6,073 nucleotides of DNA from Pseudomonadota bacterium (GTDB taxonomy: Bacteria; Pseudomonadota; Alphaproteobacteria; Rhizobiales; Hyphomicrobiaceae), in assembly GCA_021816505.1 (NCBI GenBank), contig JAKAXS010000186.1, forward strand, positions 1-6,073. The letters are read 5' to 3'. Of this stretch, positions 1 to 5,930 are shown one piece after another. A model generated the notes under the pieces. That model was given only the letters and a program-made list of their open reading frames with translations, did no database searches and was not told the origin of the DNA. The position numbers and the translations under genes were made by a program. The stretch's first letter is position 1. Each line of letters begins with the position of its first letter.

Positions 1-351
1 GCGACTGAAGTCGTCGTGCCGGGCGCCGATGGCGACTTCACGGTGCTGCCGGGCCATTCGCCGGTGATGTCCACGCTTCGTCCCGGTGTGATGGACGTGA
101 CGTTCGAAGGCGAGAAGACGCGCATCTACGTGAAGAGCGGTCTGATCGAAGTCGATCCCACGCGCGTCACCGTGTTGGCGCAGACCGCGTTCGACATGGC
201 CGAGATGAATGCCGACAGCCTCGCCGCCGAACTGGCCGCTGCCAAGGCCGAGCGTGAAGCCGCCGCCGATCACGACGACGAGGTGATTGCGCACGCGGAA
301 GCGGCGATCGACGCGCTGACGCGTCTGCAGGGCCGCATCGGCGAGCGCTAA
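1..351 (+). CDS. atpC: ATP synthase F1 epsilon subunit, 5'-truncated by the window edge
   Basis: Frame 1 is open from the first base to TAA at 349-351 and gives 116 residues; roughly the first 20 residues of the protein lie outside the window. The visible part begins ATEVVVPGADGDFTVLPGHS, which is the characteristic beta-sandwich motif of the epsilon subunit (GxFxVLPGHxP), followed by TLRPGV and the IYVKSGLIEV strand. From about visible residue 70 it becomes an alanine- and glutamate-rich helical hairpin, the usual C-terminal domain. The subunit sits in the central stalk of the membrane-bound F1Fo ATP synthase, links gamma to the c-ring and damps ATP hydrolysis. The in-frame GTG at 16 is not the start, because the conserved sequence continues upstream of it. 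In this group atpC is normally the last gene of atpHAGDC, which fits the terminator that follows. Identity is secure from the motif. Confidence 0.95.
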   Translation, partial: ATEVVVPGADGDFTVLPGHSPVMSTLRPGVMDVTFEGEKTRIYVKSGLIEVDPTRVTVLAQTAFDMAEMNADSLAAELAAAKAEREAAADHDDEVIAHAEAAIDALTRLQGRIGER

Positions 352-380
352 GCGCGATCAACTCCAGATCTGACATTCAG

Positions 381-415
381 AAACGCCGGAGAAGCACTCC
401 GGCGTTTTCTGTTTG
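381..415 (+). terminator. Rho-independent terminator of the atp operon
   Basis: A perfect 11-bp stem (381-391 pairing with 397-407, arms AAACGCCGGAG and CTCCGGCGTTT) closes a 5-nt loop (AAGCA) and is followed by TTCTGTTTG. It begins 29 nt after the atpC stop, where the end of the atp operon transcript is expected. The stem also ends in T residues when read on the - strand, so it might slow accA readthrough, but the flank on that side is not T-rich. Confidence 0.88.
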
Positions 416-678
416 CGTCCGCGCGTGATGCGCAACGCCATCTCGAGGGAGACGCGAATTGCTGGCCTGATTCCCTCTCCCCGTCCTTACGGGGAGAGGG
501 TTAGGGTGAGGGGCAGGTTCTAGCGTCAGCGCAAGCGGCTGCCCCTCACCCCGACCCTCTCCCCATCGCAAGTGCAGGGCGATGGGGAGAGGGAGCAGGT
601 CGAGGCCGACGTTGCGGAGAGACGAGAATTATTGGGGTCTGGCCTACGCACGCTCAAAGCGGGCGGGCAGACAGCAGC
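416..678. other. Convergent atpC-accA intergenic region
   Basis: Apart from the palindromic repeat at 473-593, this stretch holds no gene I can support. An imperfect direct repeat flanks the palindrome (447-465 and 617-635, 15 of 19 identical, exactly 170 nt apart), and CTGGCCT follows each copy (462-468 and 639-645). Between 594 and 678, downstream of accA on the - strand, I find no hairpin followed by a T-run, so the accA terminator is not evident. Confidence 0.6.
473..593. repeat. Nested palindromic intergenic repeat (CCCTCTCCCC / GGGGAGAGGG family)
   Basis: Three inverted repeats share the same bases. Hairpin A is a perfect 12-bp stem (473-484 with 489-500, 4-nt loop CCTT). Hairpin B is a perfect 15-bp stem (555-569 with 579-593, 9-nt loop). 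A third pairing joins 491-516 to 539-564 with 24 of 26 positions complementary and a 22-nt loop. A and B can form together, but the third pairing uses one arm of each and so excludes both. CCCTCTCCCC occurs at 473-482 and 555-564, and GGGGAGAGGG at 491-500 and 584-593. From memory, elements with this core are dispersed in intergenic regions of Bradyrhizobium-like and other proteobacterial genomes. It has no coding capacity of its own; short open frames across it are by-products of the repeat. Confidence 0.85.
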
Positions 679-1650
679 CTACAGACTGCGGCCGAGCTGC
701 AGGAAGCGCTCGTGGCGCTGTGTTTTGATCTGCTCGGGCGTCTTGTTTTCATATTCCGTCAGCGACTTGGCGATCGCGTCGCCGACGGCTTGAATCATCG
801 CCGGGCGGTCGCGATGGGCGCCACCCACCGGCTCTCGGATGATGACATCGATGACGCCGAGACCTTCGAGGTCTTGCGCGGTGATCTTCATGTTCGTGGC
901 GGCGTCGATCGCCTTGGCGCTGTCGCGCCACAGGATCGAGGCGGCAGCTTCCGGCGAGGCCACGGTGTAGATCGCGTGCTCCAGCATCAGGATGCGATTG
1001 GCGCTGGCAATGCCGACCGCGCCGCCCGAGCCGCCTTCGCCGATAACGACGGCAATCAGCGGCACGCCGAGGCCGAGACAGCAGTCCGTCGAGCGGGCGA
1101 TGGCTTCGGCCTGGCCGCGCTCTTCCGCGCCGATCCCGGGGTACGCGCCGGCCGTGTCGACCAGGCTGATGACCGGCAGTCCGAACTTGTCGGCAAGCTC
1201 CATCAGACGCACGGCCTTGCGGTAGCCCTCGGGCTTGGCCATGCCGAAGTTGTGGCGGATGCGGCTTTCTGTGTCGGAGCCCTTCTCGTGGCCGATGATC
1301 ACGACAGGCCGCCCGCGAAAGCGGCCGAGGCCGCCCATGATCGCCTCGTCTTCCGCGAAATAGCGGTCGCCGGCCATGGGCGTGAAGTCTTCGATCAGCG
1401 CCGCCACGTAGTCCAGGCAGTGCGGCCGCTCGGGATGGCGGGCGACCTGGGTCTTCTGCCAGGGCGTCAGCTTGGCATAGGTGTCGACGAGCGCCGACTT
1501 GGCCTTCTGCTCCAGCTTGCGCACTTCCTCGGAGATCTGAACGCCGTCGCCATCGCCGATCGAGCGCAACTCGGCGACCTTGCCTTCGAGCTCGGCGATC
1601 GGCTTCTCGAAGTCGAGATACGTGCGGACGGTGATGTTGCGCTGTTCCAA
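679..1650 (-). CDS. accA: Acetyl-CoA carboxylase carboxyltransferase subunit alpha
   Basis: AccA pairs with AccD to form the carboxyltransferase that moves CO2 from carboxybiotin on AccB to acetyl-CoA, giving malonyl-CoA for fatty-acid synthesis in the cytoplasm. The 323-aa product has the usual length. The N-terminal YLDFEKPIAELEGKVAELR (about residues 11-29), LTPWQKTQVARHP (61-73), GDRYFAEDEAIMGGL (94-108), GHEKGSDT (120-127), VDTAGAYPG (164-172) and the glycine-rich GEGGSGGA (204-211), typical of the crotonase-fold oxyanion hole, are all present. The start is TTG at 1650: an in-frame TAG lies at 1668-1666, no ATG or GTG occurs between it and the conserved N-terminus, and GAGG (1659-1656) sits 5 nt upstream as a good ribosome binding site. 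The stop is TAG at 681-679. It follows xerD at a distance of 179 bp on the same strand and converges on atpC. No key residue appears to be missing. Confidence 0.97.
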   Translation of the reverse strand: MEQRNITVRTYLDFEKPIAELEGKVAELRSIGDGDGVQISEEVRKLEQKAKSALVDTYAKLTPWQKTQVARHPERPHCLDYVAALIEDFTPMAGDRYFAEDEAIMGGLGRFRGRPVVIIGHEKGSDTESRIRHNFGMAKPEGYRKAVRLMELADKFGLPVISLVDTAGAYPGIGAEERGQAEAIARSTDCCLGLGVPLIAVVIGEGGSGGAVGIASANRILMLEHAIYTVASPEAAASILWRDSAKAIDAATNMKITAQDLEGLGVIDVIIREPVGGAHRDRPAMIQAVGDAIAKSLTEYENKTPEQIKTQRHERFLQLGRSL

Positions 1651-1681
1651 CCTGGCCTCGTTAAGCTATTGGCGCTACGTC

Positions 1682-1712
1682 ATTATCTGGTGCGCCCTAG
1701 TCCGGCCGGCAA
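1682..1712 (-). promoter_or_regulatory. Candidate accA promoter
   Basis: On the - strand, GATAAT (1687-1682) matches five of six bases of the sigma-70 -10 box, and TTGCCG (1712-1707) resembles an alphaproteobacterial -35 box. The spacer is 19 nt, longer than the preferred 17. Transcription would start near 1675, leaving a leader of about 25 nt before the TTG start. An alternative -35, a perfect TTGACA at 1768-1763, lies further upstream, but nothing like a -10 box stands 16-18 nt after it. The 179-bp gap after xerD makes a separate promoter plausible; read-through from xerD is also possible because I see no terminator in the gap. Confidence 0.3.
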
Positions 1713-1829
1713 GACGGTCCCGGACCTTCAGTTGCGCGGACATTCGCGCCTGCGAGAAAGGGTGTCAAGGCGGCGAGGGGACAGGGCTAACGCTTGGTAT
1801 TGGATGTGCATCGATCTACTTTTCCGGTC

Positions 1830-2768
1830 CTACGCCTTCTTCCCCAACGGATGGTGCTGCAGCACGACCTGCTTCAGGCGTTCTTCCAGGACGTGGGTGT
1901 AGATCTGAGTCGTGGAGATGTCGGCGTGGCCGAGCAGTTGCTGGACGGCGCGCAGATCGGCGCCGCGGTCCAGAAGGTGGCTGGCGAAGGCGTGGCGCAG
2001 CACGTGCGGGCTGACGCGGTCGGGGTCGAGGCCGGCGGCGATGGCGGCTTCCTTGAGGTCCTGGCCGAAGCGCTGGCGCGTGAGGTGCCCTTCGACGCTC
2101 TTTGACGGGAACAGCCATTTCGTCGGCAGCATCGGCGCGACGCCGTCGCCCGGGTCGTGGCCGAGGCTGAGGTAGCGCTGGATGGCGTTCCGCGCGGAGG
2201 TGTTCAGCAGCACGATCCGCTCGCGACCGCCCTTGCCCTTGATGGTGAGCACGCGGTCGTCGCCCTTCAGCACGGTGCGGGGCAAGGACACCAGTTCGGA
2301 GACGCGCAGGCCCGTCGCGTAGAGCACTTCGATGAGGCAATGGAAGCGGACCGCGCGGACGAGGTCGCGGCCTTTGACGCCTTCGGTTGCGGCCCGCGCC
2401 GTTTCCAGCAGCTGATCGACCTCGGCGACGGAAAGCGTTTTGGGCAAAGCGCGATCCTTGCGCGGCGCGGAGATGCCAACAGAGGGGTCCTCGGCGATGA
2501 CGTCTTCGGCTTCGAGGAACTTGTAGAGTTGGCGGATCGCGGAGAGCCGGCGCGCGCGCGAGGCGGGCGCCAGCCCCTCCGCCGAGGCGGCGTGAAGGTG
2601 CGCGGTGATGTCGTCGCGCGTCGCGGAGATGATGTCGTGGCCACGCGATGCGACGTCGGCGGCGAAGGCATCGAGGTCGCGCCGGTAGGCGGCCAGCGTG
2701 TTCGGTGAGGCGCCACGCTCGGCGGCCAGCATGTCCAGGAACGCCGTGATGTGCGTGCGAGGTTGCAT
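1830..2768 (-). CDS. xerD: Tyrosine site-specific recombinase XerD
   Basis: This cytoplasmic recombinase acts with XerC at the dif site near the terminus to resolve chromosome dimers, normally under FtsK control. The 312-aa product has a SAM-like N-terminal DNA-binding domain (about residues 5-95) and a C-terminal catalytic domain. All catalytic residues are visible: R155 in ATGLRVSEL, K179 in IKGKGG, H255 and R258 in HVLRH, H281 in LLGH and the nucleophile Y290 in TQIYTH. The start chosen is ATG at 2768, giving the usual family N-terminus MQPRTHITAFLDMLAAERGA; the same frame stays open up to 3044, but that part overlaps the preceding gene and is unlike Xer proteins. The ATG shares its A with the TGA of the upstream gene (TGATG), and no clear ribosome binding site is seen, so translation is probably coupled. 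The assignment to XerD rather than XerC rests on overall resemblance and on its place next to accA and aroK, which I remember from related genomes. Confidence 0.93.
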   Translation of the reverse strand: MQPRTHITAFLDMLAAERGASPNTLAAYRRDLDAFAADVASRGHDIISATRDDITAHLHAASAEGLAPASRARRLSAIRQLYKFLEAEDVIAEDPSVGISAPRKDRALPKTLSVAEVDQLLETARAATEGVKGRDLVRAVRFHCLIEVLYATGLRVSELVSLPRTVLKGDDRVLTIKGKGGRERIVLLNTSARNAIQRYLSLGHDPGDGVAPMLPTKWLFPSKSVEGHLTRQRFGQDLKEAAIAAGLDPDRVSPHVLRHAFASHLLDRGADLRAVQQLLGHADISTTQIYTHVLEERLKQVVLQHHPLGKKA

Positions 2769-5011
2769 CAGGAATTGTTGGCGCGCGGCCAAGAGGGAAA
2801 GAGCGCTTCCAAGGCGAGACGGCGGGCTTCGGGTTCCAGCCCCGCGCGCTTCAGGGCGCGGAGGGAGTCGCCGAGCGCGATCATGTGCGCGCTTTCCGCG
2901 CCCTTGGGGCCGACCGTTCGCAACGTCAGCAGCACCGTGCGCGCGAAGTCGCGTTTCTTGGCGGCGTCCTGCAGTTGAGACAGCACGCCGGTATCCGGCA
3001 GGTGTCCGGTGGACGGCTGCTCGGTGCGGCTGGCGGCTTCCCACAATGGCATCGGGACCTGCGTGTCCAGCGCGTCGAGCACGGTGGCCAGGCGATGCAG
3101 GAGGGTCGCGTCGAAACGGCCGCGCTGCGCCAGTTCCTCGATGACGGCGAGATGTTGTGACCGATCGCGCGCGTCCGGCTCGGCGATGTCGGCGAGGGCA
3201 AGCCAGTGGCGCAAATCGGCGCGGCCCTGCGGGTCCAGCGATGCGGCGAAGTTTGCCCAGCGATGGACGCCCGCGAAATCGCCGCCGGCCAGGCTCGCCT
3301 CGATCGCGGTTTCGGCGAACCAGCCGATCTCGTGCGTCGCCTGCAGGTCGTTGGACGGGCGTGCCATCAGCTGCAGGGCGGCCCAGTAGAAACCGGCGCG
3401 GCGTGCTTCGTCGAGGAAGGCGCGAATGATGCGGGCTTTGCGGGCCGGCGTGCGCTCGGTTTCGGCGGCGACGAAGAGTTCGGCGCGGCGCATAGGGTGG
3501 CCGGCATTCGGCGCGGCGTCGCTGAGTTCCACCTGCCGTTGCTGATCGGCGCTGCCGCGATAGGCGGCCGAAAGTTCTTCCAGTGATATGGCGTTGAGGG
3601 CGGCGGCCGCTTCCGCGGCGGCGAGGCGGGTGGCGGGATCGGCCTTCGTGTCGCGTGCCAACACGGCCAGCAGCGCCGGAGAAGCCGTCGGCACGGCGTG
3701 CGAGAGATCCACCGGGCCGCCGATCTGAAGGATGCGATAGTCGAGCAGGGACACCTTCTTGCCGGGCTCGACGGACGGCTTCTGTCCCGCGGCGATCGCC
3801 TTCAGCGCTGCCGGGCCGGCGTGATCATGTAGTCCGTTCTCGATGGCGAGTTCGCCCGCGATGCCGGCGGCCGGCTTGTTGTCCGACGCGGCCGCGCAGA
3901 AGCCGGCGATCAGGATCACCTCGCCTTTCAAGTGCGGCGGCATCTTTGCCGCGACGGCGCTGGTCAGGCTGCGCGCCGTCTCGCAGCCCTGCTCGGTGTT
4001 GCCGGCGCCGATGGCGGTGCGGGCCGCGAGCGTCGCCATGACGGGGTCGGCGGAGACGTCGCCCGCCTCGGCCAGGGCCGCTGCCGCCTCGCGGATCATG
4101 CCGGTACGGTTCAACGCGTCGGCGCGAATAGCGGAAAGTTTGGGGTCGGAGCCGGACGGGCGCGCCGTGATCAGGCGAAGCCACAGGCCGTGAAGGGTGG
4201 GTGAGTGCGGAGGCAGGTCGAGCTTCGAGAGCATCTCTTCGAGTTCGCCGACCGGCATGCCGGCCCAGGCATTGTAGGGCGCGCCGCCCTCAGTCCGTGG
4301 TCCATCGAGGTTGTCGCGTTCGACTCGAGACGGTGCGTTGCCCTGCGGACGGTACTGCGGCTGCCCGCCGTCCCGCGGCGCGCTCCGCTCGTCGCGATAA
4401 GCAGGCTCTCGTTGCGGCTCGGGGGCATCTTGATAGTCCCGCTGCGGCGGTGCGCGCATCGTTTGCCGGCGGCCGGCCGGTGCATTTTCGTAAGCGCCGT
4501 CGCGCACGGACTCATCGGCCTCGTACGTTCCGGGCGCGAAGCGTTCGCCGCTCCGGGGGGCGGCATCATCAGGATTCTGCCATTCTCTTTGCGCTCGCGC
4601 CGGGGCTGCTGGTGCGGGCGCGCGCGGGGGCGGGCGTGCGCCCTCCACACGGGCGCGACGCGCTTCGAGCGGATCGAACTGATCGTCGTCGCCCGGAGCG
4701 GGTTCGGCGGGATTGCCCTGGTCGTCGTAAGCCTCGCCTTCGGGGCCGCGCGGCACGGGCTCGCCGTATTGATCCGGGCCGGATCGGGCGGCTGCTGCCG
4801 GCGACATGTCCTGGGGCGCGGGTGCGATCTCCGGCAGCGTGTCACGCTGCACGGCTTCGGGCACCTCGCCCTTGAACGTCTCCTGCTTCTTCGGGGCAGG
4901 TTTGCCCTCGAGCCAGTCGAAGAAATCTTGAGCGTGAGAAGGAGGGGCAGCAGCCAGCGTTGCCGTCAGAAGCGCGGCGAGGGTAAAAATGCGGGGCCGG
5001 CGTTGGGTCAT
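2768..5011 (-). CDS. Secreted or periplasmic protein of unknown function, disordered N-terminal half and helical-repeat C-terminal half
   Basis: I do not recognise a named family. With the ATG start the product is 747 aa. It opens with a signal peptide: basic TQRRPR, a hydrophobic core (IFTLAALLTATLAAA) and a probable signal peptidase I site PPSHA/Q after residue 27, so export is expected. Residues of about 40-245 are low in complexity and rich in Pro, Arg, Asp, Glu and Gln, and are probably disordered. From about 250 to the end the sequence is alanine-rich and helical, with helix pairs reminiscent of TPR or similar alpha-solenoid repeats; a single hydrophobic stretch around 365-376 (LIAGFCAAA) lies within that part. 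A TTG at 5023 is an alternative start, adding four residues and overlapping the upstream stop as TTGA; I prefer the ATG because a weak GAG lies 10 nt upstream. The gene lies between a tiny membrane-protein gene and xerD and overlaps xerD by one base. A role in the cell envelope is inference only. Confidence 0.85.
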   Translation of the reverse strand: MTQRRPRIFTLAALLTATLAAAPPSHAQDFFDWLEGKPAPKKQETFKGEVPEAVQRDTLPEIAPAPQDMSPAAAARSGPDQYGEPVPRGPEGEAYDDQGNPAEPAPGDDDQFDPLEARRARVEGARPPPRAPAPAAPARAQREWQNPDDAAPRSGERFAPGTYEADESVRDGAYENAPAGRRQTMRAPPQRDYQDAPEPQREPAYRDERSAPRDGGQPQYRPQGNAPSRVERDNLDGPRTEGGAPYNAWAGMPVGELEEMLSKLDLPPHSPTLHGLWLRLITARPSGSDPKLSAIRADALNRTGMIREAAAALAEAGDVSADPVMATLAARTAIGAGNTEQGCETARSLTSAVAAKMPPHLKGEVILIAGFCAAASDNKPAAGIAGELAIENGLHDHAGPAALKAIAAGQKPSVEPGKKVSLLDYRILQIGGPVDLSHAVPTASPALLAVLARDTKADPATRLAAAEAAAALNAISLEELSAAYRGSADQQRQVELSDAAPNAGHPMRRAELFVAAETERTPARKARIIRAFLDEARRAGFYWAALQLMARPSNDLQATHEIGWFAETAIEASLAGGDFAGVHRWANFAASLDPQGRADLRHWLALADIAEPDARDRSQHLAVIEELAQRGRFDATLLHRLATVLDALDTQVPMPLWEAASRTEQPSTGHLPDTGVLSQLQDAAKKRDFARTVLLTLRTVGPKGAESAHMIALGDSLRALKRAGLEPEARRLALEALFPSWPRANNS

Positions 5012-5019
5012 GGACGCGC

Positions 5020-5163
5020 TCAACGGCGAATTTTGACTCCCGGCACGACGCTCGACGTTTCTTCCGGCGCCGGTTCGAAGCGCGCCGCAAGAAAGTAAGA
5101 CCCGCCGTACAGCGCCGCCGCCAGCACACCAACTATTGAGAGAAACCTAAATACGGTGGGCAT
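5020..5163 (-). CDS. 47-aa single-helix membrane protein, conserved type but unnamed
   Basis: ATG at 5163 opens a 47-residue frame ending in TGA at 5022-5020. The product starts MPTVFRFLSIVGVL; a hydrophobic helix (about residues 7-26) flanked by R6 and R28 is followed by a polar tail FEPAPEETSSVVPGVKIRR. This fits a one-pass inner-membrane protein, with the short N-terminus inside and the tail in the periplasm, or an uncleaved signal anchor; orientation is not certain because the tail ends in basic residues. From memory, rhizobial genomes carry very similar proteins of about 50 aa beginning MPT(L/V)FRFL beside aroK, sometimes mislabelled as histidine kinase; this one has no kinase features. 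Its stop overlaps the TTG and lies 8 nt before the ATG of the secreted-protein gene, so the two are very probably co-translated. The ribosome binding site is weak. Function is unknown. Confidence 0.8.
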   Translation of the reverse strand: MPTVFRFLSIVGVLAAALYGGSYFLAARFEPAPEETSSVVPGVKIRR

Positions 5164-5291
5164 TTAACTTGACCGGCTGCTGCTGCTATCTCTCGTCGCA
5201 AAGAGGCGCCATTATGACGGTTTGAGCCTAACCGGCCCGGCGGGTCGGCAACGGCTGGCATTCTTGCACGATTCGTGGTGAACCCGGTTCC
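5164..5291. promoter_or_regulatory. Divergent upstream region between aroK and the xerD-side operon
   Basis: These 128 bp must carry the start signals for at least the small-membrane-protein operon (- strand), and probably for aroK (+ strand). I see pieces but no complete promoter: CTTGACC at 5168-5174 on the + strand is a good alphaproteobacterial -35 but has no -10 at the right distance; CATAAT on the - strand (5216-5211) matches five of six -10 bases but lacks a -35. An 11-bp dyad CACGATTCGTG (5267-5277) lies 15 nt before the aroK start, and a (GCT)4 run lies at 5176-5187. Confidence 0.4.
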
Positions 5292-5885
5292 ATGAAGCAA
5301 CACTCACAGGACGATGCTGCCATCGCGGAGGCCGTGCGCAATGCGCTCGGCAGCCGTTCGCTGGTGATGGTCGGGCTGATGGGTTGCGGAAAGTCGTCCG
5401 TGGGGCGAAGGCTGGCAACGCGGCTCGGCATGCCCTTCGTCGATACCGACGACGAGATCGAGCGCGTGGCCGGCAAAAGCATCACCGACATTTTCTCCGA
5501 TTGGGGCGAAACGGAGTTCCGCAACGGCGAGCGGCGCGTGATCGCGCGATTGCTGGGCGCCGGCCCGCAGGTGCTCGCCACGGGTGGCGGCGCGTTCGTC
5601 AATCCGGAGACACGCGAGAACATCAAGGCGCACGGCATTTCCATCTGGCTGAAGGCCGAGCTGCCGGTGCTGATGCGGCGCGTGGCGAAACGCGATCACC
5701 GGCCGCTGCTGAAGACCGGCGACCCGGAAGCGACCATGCGCAAGCTCATGGACGCGCGCTATCCCATCTATGCGGAAGCGGACGTGGTGGTGGAAAGCCG
5801 CGACGTGGCGCACGAGGTTATCGTTACCGACGTGATCGAGGCGCTGCGATCCAGCGGCGCGCTGGCGCCTGCCGCTGCGGTCTGA
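5292..5885 (+). CDS. aroK: Shikimate kinase
   Basis: The enzyme phosphorylates shikimate at the 3-hydroxyl with ATP, the fifth step of the shikimate pathway, in the cytoplasm. The 197-aa product has the Walker A loop GLMGCGKSS (residues 28-36), the shikimate-binding DTDDEIE (51-57) with FR at 76-77, the GGG of LATGGGAF (98-100), the lid arginine in RDHRPLL (R137) and the R156-Y157 pair before PIYAEAD. The 25 or so residues before the P-loop region (MKQHSQDDAAIAEAVRNALG) are longer than in E. coli AroK but normal in rhizobial homologues. ATG 5292 is the only start codon between the in-frame TAA at 5229-5231 and the conserved region; the nearest ribosome-binding candidate (GGTG, 5277-5280) is weak and rather distant. 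aroB follows 45 nt later on the same strand, a standard pairing, so the two are probably one transcript. Identity is certain; AroK and AroL are isofunctional and AroK is used here by convention. Confidence 0.97.
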   Translation: MKQHSQDDAAIAEAVRNALGSRSLVMVGLMGCGKSSVGRRLATRLGMPFVDTDDEIERVAGKSITDIFSDWGETEFRNGERRVIARLLGAGPQVLATGGGAFVNPETRENIKAHGISIWLKAELPVLMRRVAKRDHRPLLKTGDPEATMRKLMDARYPIYAEADVVVESRDVAHEVIVTDVIEALRSSGALAPAAAV

Positions 5886-5930
5886 TAGGACGGGCGGCAC
5901 CAATTTCCTTCTCGCAACGACTGAAATTTC

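Noticed and set aside
377..793. Short open frames crossing the palindromic repeat and the accA 3' end
   Set aside because: Their sequence simply reads the repeat arms (Pro/Leu- and Gly/Glu-rich); they have no ribosome binding sites, and one runs into accA antisense.
1651..1829. Terminator after xerD or a riboswitch before accA
   Set aside because: Only short GC-rich dyads (such as GGTCCCGGACC, 1716-1726) occur, with no T-run and no recognisable conserved RNA core.
712..1902. 396-codon open frame on the + strand antisense to accA
   Set aside because: It lies on the opposite strand of a certain accA with codons in register; long stop-free antisense frames are expected at this GC content. The translation is rich in Arg, Ala and Asp and resembles no family.
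2769..3044. Upstream extension of the xerD frame by 92 codons
   Set aside because: It overlaps the secreted-protein gene in another frame, is low in complexity and Arg-rich, and Xer proteins normally begin where ATG 2768 places the start.
3655..5098. Several open frames of 120-300 codons on the + strand opposite the secreted-protein gene
   Set aside because: All are antisense shadows, rich in Arg, Ala and Gly and without recognisable domains. The - strand frame has a proper signal peptide and correct operon spacing.
5232..5248. GC-rich dyad CCGGCCCG-G-CGGGTCGG as a terminator or operator
   Set aside because: The loop would be a single base, the stem has a G-T mismatch and no T-run follows; a chance product of GC-rich sequence is more likely.
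5164..5291. dif-like recombination site for XerC/XerD near xerD
   Set aside because: I looked for an XerD-type half-site such as TTATGTTAAAT with a partner arm. The closest match is TTATGACGG at 5212, which is too short and has no second arm.
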